From the NCBI RefSeq assembly GCF_033568475.1, contig NC_133122.1:151356861-151420860 (forward strand): a stretch of DNA of 64,000 nucleotides, written 5' to 3'. The stretch is from Henckelia pumila. Lineage: Eukaryota; Streptophyta; Magnoliopsida; Lamiales; Gesneriaceae. Each line of letters begins with the position of its first letter. Positions within the stretch are counted from its first letter, which is position 1. This document shows positions 43,187 through 54,055 of this stretch, piece after piece. The notes beneath the pieces are model-generated. The model saw only the letters and a list, made by a program, of their open reading frames with translations. It was not told the DNA's origin and did not search any database. The translations under genes were made by a program, and so were the position numbers.

Positions 43187-44820
43187 GTCTTTTTGATTTA
43201 TTATTGATTGTATGTGCTATAATTCAGCTGAATTGAGGTATTGGTTATTTTTCAGAATTAATTTGGGATTAATTTTGAATTTCCAGATTTTTAATATTTG
43301 GGATTTTCGAATTTAAGGGTTGATTACTCATTAATTGAGTGTTTAGATGCTCTAGAAAATATAAATGCGAATTTTATAAATTTGTAGGAATTTTTGGAAA
43401 ATTCAGATTGTTTTAATTTGGGTATTTTGACATTTAGGAGCCGTTTATTCACTATTTGGACATTGATAGGATGATTTAATATGAAATATGAATATTTGGA
43501 AATATTAGTTTGGATTTTTAGACTTCGTTCCGATAATTCTCAGATTTGTACAAGGGAATAGGAATTAATATGAATAAATAGTTTTTCACAGGATTGGACT
43601 ATTCGAGAATTACTTGAGATATTTCTGTGGTAAATTAAATGTTGATTGAGGTACGTATGAGCTGTTTACATTACGATGCCCATAATGGCATGTAATGATA
43701 TTAAGTATTTTGTAATGAGTGATAACGTGTTTTATGTGCTTATGTGAATTATGTGATTTCATTCACTCATTTACTTTGATTGTTAATGTGCTGAATTGAG
43801 AATAATCCCTATTTTATTTAATAAAATAAAATAAATTTCAAATATATTTTTATTGGAAAAATATTAAGGGATATTCGTAAAATAAGCACGTTAACAATAT
43901 TTCATAACAAGTTAAGCCTTGACACCTTTGATTGTTATTGATATTGATATCTTGAGATGTGTTGAGTCATCGTTGGAGCAAGTGGCATTATTTAGTGCAC
44001 TCCTGAGGTAGCACGAGGCCGAGTGGGTCGCACCTACACCCTCAATGCTACGATACTCCTGATGACTGCATGAGGCCGAGTGGGTCGCTCCCACACCATC
44101 ATGCTATGTGCATTGAGGAGCTGTGATGATTCGAGGTCTGCTGCGTACCTGGCACGGGTGACCACTGAGATTATTGTCATACGATTATTTGGACTCTATT
44201 TGATATCCCTTATTCCATTGATACCTGTCACGCATTGCATTGCATTGCATTTCATTTCATTGCATTGTACTTGATTTTATTCATGTCAGGTATATTTGTC
44301 ATAATGTTTCTAGTTCGTCGTACTGAGGTCCGACCCCTGTTTTCTTTTTATGTTGTGGATGTTTGTGATTCTATAGCAGGATATCCAGGGGTATTTGACG
44401 CGTCTGGTGGAGCGTCATCTAGTGGTACCCAGTGAGTCGAGCGTGGACTCAAGTTCCTAGATATATGTATATATCAGTTTAGCGAGTTTTATATTTTTTG
44501 GGGTGATGCCCCGTGTATCTGTATCGATAGATTTGGACTTTTTTTTGGATTTTTATTTGTGTGATCGAGCCTTGCCGGCTCTGCATGTGTTTAGTCCTGG
44601 CCAGTGCGGCTATAGGTTTGTAAATTGGTGTTGTGACTCTATTTTTGAGTATATATTGCTGGTTGTGTTGTACAGGTTTTTGGGATGTCTTATTTACGAA
44701 TAGGTCATGCCGAATTTTCTGTAGGCCCAAAATGCAAATTTTAACTCGTTTTTGCTGTTTACATTAATTAATCTTGATTGTTTGATCATTAAATATTAAA
44801 TCAAGACACGGGTCCTTTCA
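43187..44820 (+). repeat. Element B, 5' LTR lacking its first ~600 bp
   Basis: It aligns from about 43192 with 58791-60412 of the 3' LTR and ends GGGTCCTTTCA before the primer-binding site. It includes a ~56-bp tandem pair around GAGGCCGAGTGGGTCGC (44005-44110). The missing part corresponds to 58190-58790. Confidence 0.9.
44005..44110 (+). repeat. Duplicated GAGGCCGAGTGGGTCGC module in the B LTR
   Basis: Two ~56-bp units, each CTCCTGA..., then GCA-C/T-GAGGCCGAGTGGGTCGC, then CACC..ATGCTA. The same pair is at 59602-59710 in the 3' LTR, so the duplication predates insertion. Confidence 0.7.
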
Positions 44821-44838
44821 CTTGGTATCAGAGCATAA
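44821..44838 (+). other. Primer-binding site of element B
   Basis: TTGGTATCAGAGCATAAAC follows the LTR; core TGGTATCAGAGC, complementary to initiator-Met tRNA. Confidence 0.9.
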
Positions 44839-45090
44839 ACTGAGATATGCTCGAATTAGAGTCTAGGACACTCGAGTTTAGACACCAACAAAATGGTTGC
44901 GTATGTGTGTGACTACTTGTTCTTACGTGACTTACTTGTTGTGTTGTATTTGAACTTAGCTGATTAAGAACCAGTAGTTATTGGGTTTGTAACTTAGTTT
45001 ATGAATTCCTATTATAACTCTGACTTCGTAGAATAGTTCTGCATTCGTTAAGATATTTCTACCTGTATTTAAATCCTTGTGTCTTGTAGA
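44839..45090 (+). mobile_element. Element B leader
   Basis: About 250 bases of AT-rich leader between primer-binding site and gag ATG. No feature stands out. Confidence 0.6.
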
Positions 45091-46377
45091 ATGGCACCGG
45101 AAGAAAGAGGTAGAAAAGGAAAGGAAGTTTTAGAAGAGTCTGCAGCACAAAATATTAGAAATCTTGATGATTTTGTCAGGGGAAGACGTGGTCGACCAGC
45201 TGTCCAGTCTCCGAAGGATGTGGAATTAGAGGTGGAACAACAGCCACAGGTAAATCCTGACAAAGGAAAAGCGGTTCAGGCTGAGGCTGATCCAGTGGCA
45301 CAATTTACTGAGAAAATGGGAGGAATACGATTAATAATTTCTCAATTTCAGGAGTTGCGTCCTCAAAAGTTCTTTGGTAATGAAGAAAGTGATAAAGCTG
45401 CTAGCTGGTTGAAAAGTCTCAACAATATGTTTAATGGACTAGAGTATCCTGATGAAATTCGACTAAAGTTAGTTTCTTTTCAACTTAAAGACCGTGCGCA
45501 ACTTTGGTGGGAAACGACAGCAAAAGTACTTTTTGATTTTGGTGAAAAGATTACATGGGAAGTATTTTGTACTCAGTTTACACAGGAATATGCACCACCA
45601 TCCTATTATTCTGCTCAAGAAGATGAATTTAATCTGTTGGTGCAAGGCAATAAATCTGTTGTTGAATATGCTTCTCAGTTTTCTGCTCTTCTTCCTTATG
45701 TCTTACATGTTGCAAAGAATGATCGGTCAAAGCTTTCACACTTTCTGAAGGGGCTTACATGAACGATCCACACTTTGGTGAAAACTGGAACTCCATCGAC
45801 TTATATGAAAGCAGTAGAAAAGGCGAAGAAGATTTAAGTGAGTTTACTGAGGGGTGAACCACAACCAATCCCAGCATCTGTTCCTCAAGAAGCTGGAAGC
45901 AGTTCACAGATGCCAATGGGTTTACCTCCATATCAGCCTACTCAGTTTCCTCAACAAGCGAAGAGGCCTTGGTTTAAAATCAGAGGAAATTCATTTAAAA
46001 AGAAGCCACAATCTAGTTCCTCGAGCTCCAGCGGTAGTCGTTGTGGAAGTTCAGTTGGATCATCCAGTAGAGTGTATTGTGACAGATGTGGTGGTAAGCA
46101 TTTGATTACACAATGTACAGGATTTTCAGGGACATGTTATACTTGTGTTCATGTTGGAAATTCGGCTAGAGTATGTCCAAATGCTGGAAGACAGCAAGTG
46201 CAGCCACAACAGTTGGACCAATTTTCTGGGAGACCATCTTTTAGGCCATATACTCCTGTACCGCAGTTTGCTTCTACACAGTCTTATGTTCAGGTACAGC
46301 CAACGCAGCAGCCTAGGTATCCATCTCCTTAGAGTCAGCAGCGTTTTCCAGGGCCACAGCAGGCTCAAGTCCATGCG
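45091..46377 (+). pseudogene. Element B gag
   Basis: The start ATG at 45091 (MAPEERGRKGKE) is chosen because it follows the leader and opens the Tekay-like gag; the frame extends a few codons upstream without an ATG. The capsid domain has FGNEESDKAASWLKSLNNMF, KDRAQLWWETTAKV, FTQEYAPPSYYSAQEDEF and LLPYVLHVAKNDRSKLSHFLKGL. A TGA at about 45760 and TAA at about 45836 follow, then a Ser/Gln-rich linker. The zinc-knuckle region has CDRCGGKH..QC and CYTCVHVGNSARVC, where the usual H of the second knuckle is replaced by N. A TAG at 46330 ends this part; the frame resumes. Confidence 0.87.
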
Positions 46378-46590
46378 ATGACTCAGGATCAGACACAAGA
46401 TGCACCTGGGGGATTTATTGCAGGTATTTGTTATATTTTTTATTATCCTGCACGTATCTTGATAGAAACAGAAGCATTTCATTCATTTTTATCTGTTACA
46501 TTTGCTGATGAGCATGAGATTTCTTTTACTCCGTTGTTGGATACTGTGTCTGTAGCTACTCTTGCTGGTGTTTTCTTGATGTCTAATGAG
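46378..46590 (+). pseudogene. Element B protease remnant
   Basis: The frame continues from gag through YYPARILIETEAFHSFLS, the degenerate counterpart of LIDTGASHSF, so catalytic Asp and Gly are both lost, to about [17 protein letters not shown]. It then jumps directly into RT at 46596; the C-terminal protease and the first part of RT are missing. Confidence 0.8.
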
Positions 46591-46595
46591 ATAGT

Positions 46596-47222
46596 TTTGA
46601 TGGCTTGTTTGATCAATTGCAGGGTACATCTGTGTATTCTAAAATCGATCTTCATTCCGGATATCATCAACTTCGAGTTCGAGAGGAAGATGTTCCCAAG
46701 ACAGCATTTCAAACGCGTTATGGACATTATGAATTTTTAGTTGTGCCTTTCGGGTTGACTAATGCTCAAGCGATTTTCATGGATTTAATGAATCGTGTGT
46801 TTCAGGAATTCATAGATCGATTTGTTATCGTTTTTATTGATGACATTTTGATTTATTCTAAGTTAAGGAATAAGCATAAAGAACATTTGACATTAGTAAT
46901 TGAGAAACTCAGAACATCACAATTATATGCTAAGTTCTCCAAGTGTGAGTTTTGGTTGGATAGGGTATTATTTCTAGGATATGTGATATCAGCACAAAGG
47001 GTATCTGTCGATCCTAGTAAAGTTGAAGTTGTTCTTAATTGGTCTAGAACAACCAATTTCTCTGAGATTCGTAGCTTTTTGGTTCTGGCTGGATATTACA
47101 GGCGTTTTATTAAGGTATTTTCTGAAATAGCAAGGCCTATGACCAAATTGACTCAAATAGATCGACGTTTTGTGTGGACTGAGGAATGTAAAGCTAGTTT
47201 TCAGACTTTTAAAGAAAATTGA
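46596..47222 (+). pseudogene. Element B reverse transcriptase (N-terminally deleted)
   Basis: It begins in the middle of the RT domain at [22 protein letters not shown]. Present are [30 protein letters not shown], the catalytic FIDDILIYS (about 46830-46860), [19 protein letters not shown], and [15 protein letters not shown]. The conserved WGAPVLF and CIDYRQLN blocks upstream are absent, by deletion of roughly 0.7 kb of expected sequence. A frame slip at about 47216 separates it from RNase H. Confidence 0.88.
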
Positions 47223-48114
47223 CTACGGCTCCAGTACTAGCATTACCTTCAGGCTCAGGTGGATTTGTTGTCTGTATAGATGTTTCTTTGAATGGACTGG
47301 GTTGTGTTTTGATGCAAAATGGACGCATGATTGCGTATGCATCTCGTCAATTGAAACCACATAAGACTCGTTATCCTGTTCATGATTTAGAATTGACTGC
47401 CATTGTGCATGCATTGAAAATATGGCTTCATTATCTGTACGGTGAGTAGTTTGTGATTTATTCTGATCATAAGAGTTTGAAATATTTATTCACACAGTCT
47501 GATTTGAATATGAGACAACGTCGATGGTTAGAATTTCTTAAGAATTTTGACTGTGATATTCAATACCAGTCAGGAAACGTGAATCAAGTTGCAGATTCTT
47601 TGAGCAGAAAATTTCATAGAAAGATGTTGGCATCTTTAACTATTTATAAAGTTCATGAGCATTTGGGAACTTCAGGATGGACTTATCGAGCTAAAGGTAA
47701 TCATTTCATAATGTCATCTATTCAAGTTGATCCACGGATAATTTCGAAAATCAAAGCAGCACAAAAGACTGATCCATACATTCATAACGTGAAAGAATTA
47801 ACTCCAGCTGGTCAATCAGGGAAATTTATTGTTGCTTCTGATGGATGTTTGTGTTATAATGGTAGACTTGTGGTTCCGAATTTGATAGATTTGAAAGAAG
47901 ATATACTACGAGAAGCTCATTTTAGTCGACATAGTATACATCCGGGAATTAGAAAGATGTATCATATCTTGAAAGGCCATTACTGGTGGGAAGGTATGAA
48001 GAAAGATATTTCTGACTTTGTGGCTAAGTGTTTGACGTGCCAACAAGTGAAGACTGAAAGAATGAGACCAGGTGGTATGTTACTTAGTCTTGAAGTACCA
48101 CAGTGGAATTGAGA
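47219..48114 (+). pseudogene. Element B RNase H and integrase zinc finger
   Basis: RNase [25 protein letters not shown], then [23 protein letters not shown], a TAG at 47447-47449, and [25 protein letters not shown]. The first catalytic Asp lies in CIDVS (family YTDAS). It leads to the H2C2 finger at about 47910-48050 (HFSRHSIHPGIRKMYHIL...CLTCQQVKTER). Ends at a TGA at 48110-48112, where relatives have tryptophan. Confidence 0.87.
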
Positions 48115-48582
48115 ACACATTACTATGGATTTCGTGACACACCTACCTCGATCTAATTGTGGTTGTGATGCAATTTGGGTTATTGTGGATAGATTGTCTA
48201 AATCTGCCCATTTTATTCCATATTATCGTACTTGTACATATACGAAAATGGCAAAAATGTACATTGATCAGATAGTGAGATTGCATGGTGTGCCAGTTAT
48301 GATAGTATCAGATCGTGAACCCAGATTTACTTTTAAGTTTTGGGCTAGTTTGCAATCAGCTTTGGGTTCTAAATTGGCCATGAGTACTGCCTATCATCCA
48401 TAGACAGATGGTCAATCTGAAAGAACTATTCAGACACTTGAGGATTTATACGAGCTGTTGTGATGGATTTCAGTGGTGGTTGGCAAGAATCATTAGCTTT
48501 GGTGGAATTTTCTTACAATAATAGTTAACAAGCATCTATCGGGATGGCACCATTTGAAGCCTTGTATGGCAGAAAATGTTGA
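48115..48582 (+). pseudogene. Element B integrase core, 5' part
   Basis: It continues directly: MDFVTHLPRSNCGCDAIWVIVDRLSKSAHFIP (first catalytic Asp), VMIVSDREPRFTFKFW (second), then a TAG at 48402 before TDGQSERTIQTLED (Glu). Further lesions are a frame slip near 48447 and a TAA near 48527. At 48582 the gene is cut by element C within the codons for RKCRSP. The remainder is at 57477. Confidence 0.88.
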
Positions 48583-50530
48583 TGTGAAACCCCGTTTCTA
48601 ATCTTATATACTCGGTTTTAAACAATCAAAGAAAAAGAAAGAGCATGCAAAAATTTTTATTTTTATTTTATAAAAGCCTCGCGCCCGCGAGAGCCATCGT
48701 CTCGCGCGCGCGCAGGCAACGCGGTCAGAGGCCTCGCAGGAGGCTCGCGCCCGCGCGAGGTGATGTGCTTGCGCGCACAGGCAAAACAAAAAGAGCCCCT
48801 CCAGGCGCGCTCGCGCACAGGCCTCTCGGACAGAAAGTGCAGGATTCCCAAAAATCAACCAAAACTATCTCCAATCAAATCTAAACCCATGCACAAATAC
48901 AAACCAACATTTAAACATACAATATTCTAGGTTCTGCCCAAAAATACAACATATCAAGTTCAACGATAGGGTTCGATCGACTAATCAAAAAAAATACAAG
49001 TTTGAAAGACATAACCCTATGACACAGTGTCTCACTTATATCATTCTCACCCCATGCTAACCCAGACGACTCGGTCCAGCTCCTGATCCTCCTGTTGTCA
49101 AGTACACATACAAACAAAAACAACCGCCAGATAACCCGGTTAGAAATATAATTTTCAAGTAAAAGAGACAGGCATACAATATCAATTAAACAACTCATAT
49201 TGAAATATATCAATCATCAATAAATCCAAATGAGAGTGGATTATTCATGACTTCAAAACTCGGGATTATCAATTCAGATAATCGAAATATCAATCGTAGT
49301 CAGTTGGGATCCCGGAGTCAAGACATTACGAACAACCCACCGACACTCCCATTCGGGGTGGATGTCGCACAACTCAACCCCTAGACTTCAGAGCAACTAT
49401 AAGAAGTATTCTAGCACCTAGAAAAACTCGAAATCCAAGGCCACTTCAATATAGCTCCCTAAATTGTCTAATTTCAAAACGAATCAAATATTCGGCTCAA
49501 TATGAATTCAAGTGCAAACAAAGTAAATCAATCAAGTTGACACCAACAAATTAACATGCAGTATGTGATTTGTGGGACTCGAGAATCAATCGAACTCGAG
49601 TATTCAACCCCATTCAATTCAATGTCGTCTTTAACCTTTACAAGTTCGTCGGGGATTCAAATCTGAAAATGACAATGAACTCAATCAATATCGAATCAAA
49701 TCAAAAGACCATTACAAGAAGTTCAGTACTATACCGTCTTCAACTCTCGAATCGGTTCAAACTCCCAAGTTCGTTCCAAACCCAAATCTTTCAATCAAAC
49801 TCTGAAAATATGAAATACGGATTCGATATCAATCTACTAACTCAACAAACCCGGAAATCAAACCGAATAATATAACCGATAATCCAAAACTCGATTTTGA
49901 CGGCATAACGGCTATAAACGGTCAAACCAAAAATCTCAAACCAATTATCATCATCAATACAACTCAAACCCATCTTCCAAATCCAACAAACAACCAAATC
50001 CACCATAATTCCAAAACCCATTTTTGAAAATTAAGCTCCAAATATCATATAAAATCCAAACTTCGTTCTTTTTTCGAACCAACTTCGAATACATTGTCTA
50101 TGCTAGCTCAAGAACAACATACTCAAAAATTATCAAATTCTGACAACCCAACAAAAATCAAAGTTCATAGATCGTAGCAAAACTTACGGCAAAACGATGC
50201 CCTCGTTGCGGTGATCATGAATCTGAACTCGAATCGGAAATCTGACGGTCGGATCGTGCGAATCGAAGGAAGAAGAAGCTCGAAATGTTGGCCATGGCTT
50301 CTCGGTTTAGGCGTGTGGTGGAGAGGAAATGAAGGAGAGAGGGTGATGTTGATGGTAGATAATAAAAATAAATCAAGCTTGCTTTGACTAAGTCCAACCC
50401 TCTATTGCAATTCGGTCCCTGAAACTCCAAACTCAATCAATTCAATCCCGGCTCAATTAATCTCCAATAATTCAAAATAAATAATAATCAACTCTGTTAA
50501 TCACGAAATAATTAATTTTGGAGCCTTACA
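48583..50530 (-). repeat. Element C, 3' LTR
   Basis: The 1948-bp LTR runs TGTGAAACCCCGTTTC...GAGCCTTACA. It includes a CpG-dense stretch (48675-48835) of GCGCGC and GCCCGCGAG motifs. It aligns with 55585-57476; the other LTR lacks about 60 bp in the CpG-dense part. Confidence 0.92.
48675..48835. repeat. CpG-dense block in the C LTR
   Basis: Contains repeated CTCGCGCCCGCG, GCGCGCGC and CAGGC motifs; CpG is far more frequent than in the flanking AT-rich LTR. The partner block at 55675-55775 is shorter; two deletions there lie between short direct repeats (GAGGCCTCGC and GCGCACAGGC). Confidence 0.7.
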
Positions 50531-50545
50531 ATTCTCCCACTTTAA
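50531..50545 (-). other. Polypurine tract of element C
   Basis: On the minus strand AAAGTGGGAGAAT precedes the LTR start TGTAAGGCTC. The gaggacgaaatc text a few bases upstream is the same 3' hallmark as in A, B, E and G1. Confidence 0.85.
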
Positions 50546-50621
50546 GATTCGATTTCGTCCTCGAAATCTGACAGATCACACACTGAAACAAAGGAAGAAT
50601 CATACTGAAGAAGGACTCACA

Positions 50622-51790
50622 TCAATCAAATAACTCTGAAAATCGCTGCCTCATATCAGATTTGGTCTTCCAAGTCGCTTCTTTAACTCCGTGACGACTC
50701 CACTGAATCTTCACTAACGGAATCGACTTGTTTCTGAGCTGCTTCTTTTTCCTGTCAAGAATCTGAATCGGTCTCTCGAAGTAGCTCAGAGTCTCATCGA
50801 GTTCTGCCTCGTCCGGTTGAAGAACATGGGATGGATCCGGATGATATCTCCGCAACATTGAAACGTGTAACACATCGTGGATGCCTGAAAGAGACGGAGG
50901 AAGAGCAATCCTATAGGCAAGATCGCCTATCTTTTCCAAAATCTCATACGGACCAATGAATCTCGGCAACAACTTCCCTCTTTTCTCGAATCTGACAGTG
51001 CCTCTGAACGGAGAAATCTTCAAAAATACTCGGTCTCCATGATCAAAACACAGTGGTCTGCGTCTGATATTAGCGTACTTGGCCTGTCTGTCTTGGGTTG
51101 TCTTCATTATGATTCGAATCAACTTCACCTGCTCTGCCATATCGCGAATCATATCGGGGCCCAACTCAGGTGATTCTGAAATCTCATCCCAAAATAACAG
51201 AGATCTGCACTTCTTCCAGTACAAAGCTTCTAAAGGTGTCATCCCGATACTCGCTTGGAAGCTGTTATTGTACGAAAACTCCACTAGAGGCAAAGAATTC
51301 TGCCAACCTGAGCCAAAATCAAGCACTACTGCTCGAAGCATATCCTCCAAAGTCTGGATCGTACGCTCGGACTGACCGTCAGTCTGAGGGTGATATGCTG
51401 TGCTCAAGTGCAAATGAGTACCCAATGCCTCCAGTAAGTTGTGCCAAAAGTGAGAAGTGAATCTTGGGTCTCTGTCTGATACTATCGACTTCGGAATGCC
51501 GTACAATCTCACAACCTCTCTGACATATAACTCGGTCATCTGAACGTGACGGTATGTCATTCGGTACGGAATGAAACAAGCAGATTTCATCAGCCGGTCA
51601 ATCACTACCCATATCGCATCACAACCTCTGACTGAACGCGGTAGCTTCGTGATGAAATCCATAGAGATGTGATCCCACTTACATTCCGAAATAGGCAAAC
51701 TATGCAATAAGCCACTTGGTTTCTTCCTCCCGGCTTTCACCTGTTGACAATTCAGACAACGGGACACAAACCTCGTGACGTCTCCCTTCA
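50622..51790 (-). pseudogene. Element C integrase with chromodomain-like tail
   Basis: A 381-codon open stretch. It begins within the H2C2 finger (CLNCQQVKAGRK), then MDFITKLPRSVRGCDAIWVVIDRLMKSACF (first Asp), SIVSDRDPRFTSHFW (second), TDGQSERTIQTLEDML (Glu). The DDE triad appears complete. GPYEILEKIGDLAYRIALPPSL and VLHVSMLRRYHPDPSHVL follow. The last ~50 residues (PLVKIQWSRHGVKEATWKTKSDM) resemble the chromodomain tail of Tekay-type elements. A TAG at 51789-51791 separates it from RNase H/finger upstream in the same frame. Confidence 0.9.
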
Positions 51791-51791
51791 G

Positions 51792-53369
51792 CTATTTCCA
51801 CCAAAACTGAGTCTTTAGGTCATTATACATCTTCCGGCCTCCGGGATGAACACTGAACCGACTGCAATGCGCCTCTCGAAGAATACGCTGTCTCAATTCA
51901 GAAACATCGGGCACCACAATACGGTTATTCATGAATAAAACATCATCCCTAACCTGAAACTCTGACTGGTGACCTGATCTGACCCTCTCTATCGAACTCT
52001 GACTGCTCGGATCAGATCTCTGTGCCTCTCTGATCAACAGAAACAACTCTGGTTCGGCCTGAATCGCAAAAACTCTGATGGATCTCCTATCGGTCTCAAA
52101 TTCCAAACCAGAAGTACAACAGTCTTCAATCAACTGAGAGACACCAATCGTAGAAAGAGATAAGGAACAAAGTTTTTGATTAAGAGCGTCTGCAGCTGCA
52201 TTCGACTTTCCAGGATAATACTTGATCTCACAGTCGAAGTCCTTAAGTAAATCCATCCATCTCCTCTGTCTCATGTTCAGCTCGAACTGGAAAAACAAGT
52301 ATTTCAGGCTCTTGTGGTCAGAAAATATTTCAAAAGACTCACCATAAAGGTAATGGCGCCAGGTCTTCAAAGCAAAAATGATTGCGGCAAGCTCAAGATC
52401 ATGGATCGGATAACGAGTCTCGTGCGGCTTCAGCTGCCTCGATGCATAAGCTATGATGTGCTTCCTCTGCATAAGAATGCATCCAAGACCACGGTGAGAA
52501 GCATCGCAGTAAACGGAAAAACCTCTCGTACCTGATGTAATAGACAAGATCGGTGCGCTGGTCAACCTCTTATTCAACTCAATAAAACTGGCCTCGCACT
52601 CCTCGGACCAAAGAAACGGTGCATTCTTCGGGGTCAACTGGGTAATCGGCTTTGCAATGAAATAGGGACCCTCGATAAATCGGTGATAATATCCCGCTAA
52701 ACTCATAAAGCTTCGAATTTCTGGCACTGATGTCGGTCTCGGCCAATTCATGACTGCCTCGATCTTACTAGGGTCCACAGCAATTCTATCTCCCAATATA
52801 ATGTGGCCTAGAAAAACCACTCGGTCCAACCAAAACTCACACTTTGATAGCTTAGCATACAACTGTTCGGCTCGCAAAATCTGCAATACAATCCTCAAAT
52901 GCTCTACATGATCTGAACGGTTCTTTGAATAGATCAGAATATCGTCAATGAAGATAATGACAAACTCATCTAAATACCGCTGAAAGATACGATTCATCAG
53001 ATCCATAAAAACTGCCGGAGCATTGGTCAAATCGAACGGCATGACTATAAACTCGAAATGCCCATATCTGATTCTGAAGGCTGTCTTAGGCACATCCTCG
53101 TCGCGAACTCTCAGCTGATGATACCCTGATCTCAGATCTATCTTTGAATACACTGAAGAACCCTGCAGTTGATCAAAAAGGTCATCAATTCTAGGTAGAG
53201 GATACTTGTTCTTGACCGTTGCTTGATTCAACTGGCGGTAGTCAATGCAGAGTCGCGTAGAACCGTCTTTCTTCCTCACAAAAAGCACTGGAGAACCCCA
53301 AGGTGATACGCTAGGTCGGATGTATCCCTTGACAATCAAATCTTCTAGCTGCTCCTTCAACTCTTTCAG
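51792..53369 (-). pseudogene. Element C reverse transcriptase and RNase H
   Basis: A 522-codon open stretch. [88 protein letters not shown], catalytic [11 protein letters not shown] (about 52950), [22 protein letters not shown]. RNase [62 protein letters not shown]. It ends in the integrase finger. A TAA at 53370-53372 separates it from the protease region. All catalytic blocks are recognisable, which makes it the best preserved gypsy pol here. Confidence 0.92.
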
Positions 53370-54055
53370 TTATAATGGAGCCATTCGATAAGGCACTTTC
53401 GAAATAGACTGAGTACCTGGTGCAAGTTCAATGTTAAATTCGATCTCTCGAATAGGCGGCAAACTAGGAATATCGTCTGGAAATACATCAGGAAACTCGC
53501 TAACCACTGGTATCTCAGTCAACTCAGGACTAGACCTCTGAACATCCACTGCATAAATCAGAAATCCTTCTGCCCCTCTCTGTAGCAAACGAGACATGGA
53601 TAACACAGAAATCAAAGGAATTCTGGATCGAGAACCCTTACCGAAAAACTTCCATTTGTCTGCCATCTCAGGTCTGAATCGGACCACTTTCTGAAAGCAA
53701 TCACTGTCGCCCTATACTTGGTCAGAGCATCAATCCCGACAATACAGTCAAAATCAGATAGTCCAAGTACAATGCAGTTGATCTCAATCGAATTTCCCTC
53801 GGACTCTAACACACAATTTCGGACCAATCTCACCGAAATAGTTTCTCCACCCAAAGGCGAAGTAATAGAAACAACATCCGATAATGGCTCAGCAAATAAA
53901 TCATGCATCACGACAAATATTTCAGAAATAAAATAGTCAGAAGCACCTGTATCAATCAAAACATACGCAGGATAACCAAAAATTGAACAGTTACCTGCTA
54001 TCACATCATTCGGAGCAGCATTGGCTTGATCCTCTGTCAAAGCAAACACCCTCGC
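53370..54055 (-). pseudogene. Element C protease
   Basis: The protease begins after a TAG at about 54057 with VFALTEDQANAAPNDVIAG and has an intact active site LIDTGASDYFIS (about 53960). It continues through PLGGETISVRLVRNCVLESEGNSIEINCIVLGLSDFDCIVGIDALTKYRATV. A frameshift near 53690 moves the frame; the C-terminal region (53687-53370) resumes with VRFRPEMADKWKFFGKGSR and [21 protein letters not shown], the entry to RT. Confidence 0.88.

Noticed and set aside
48604..48884. Arg/Ala-rich open frames on both strands
   Set aside because: They are produced by the CpG-dense block of the C LTR; overlapping frames on both strands with the same low-complexity content.
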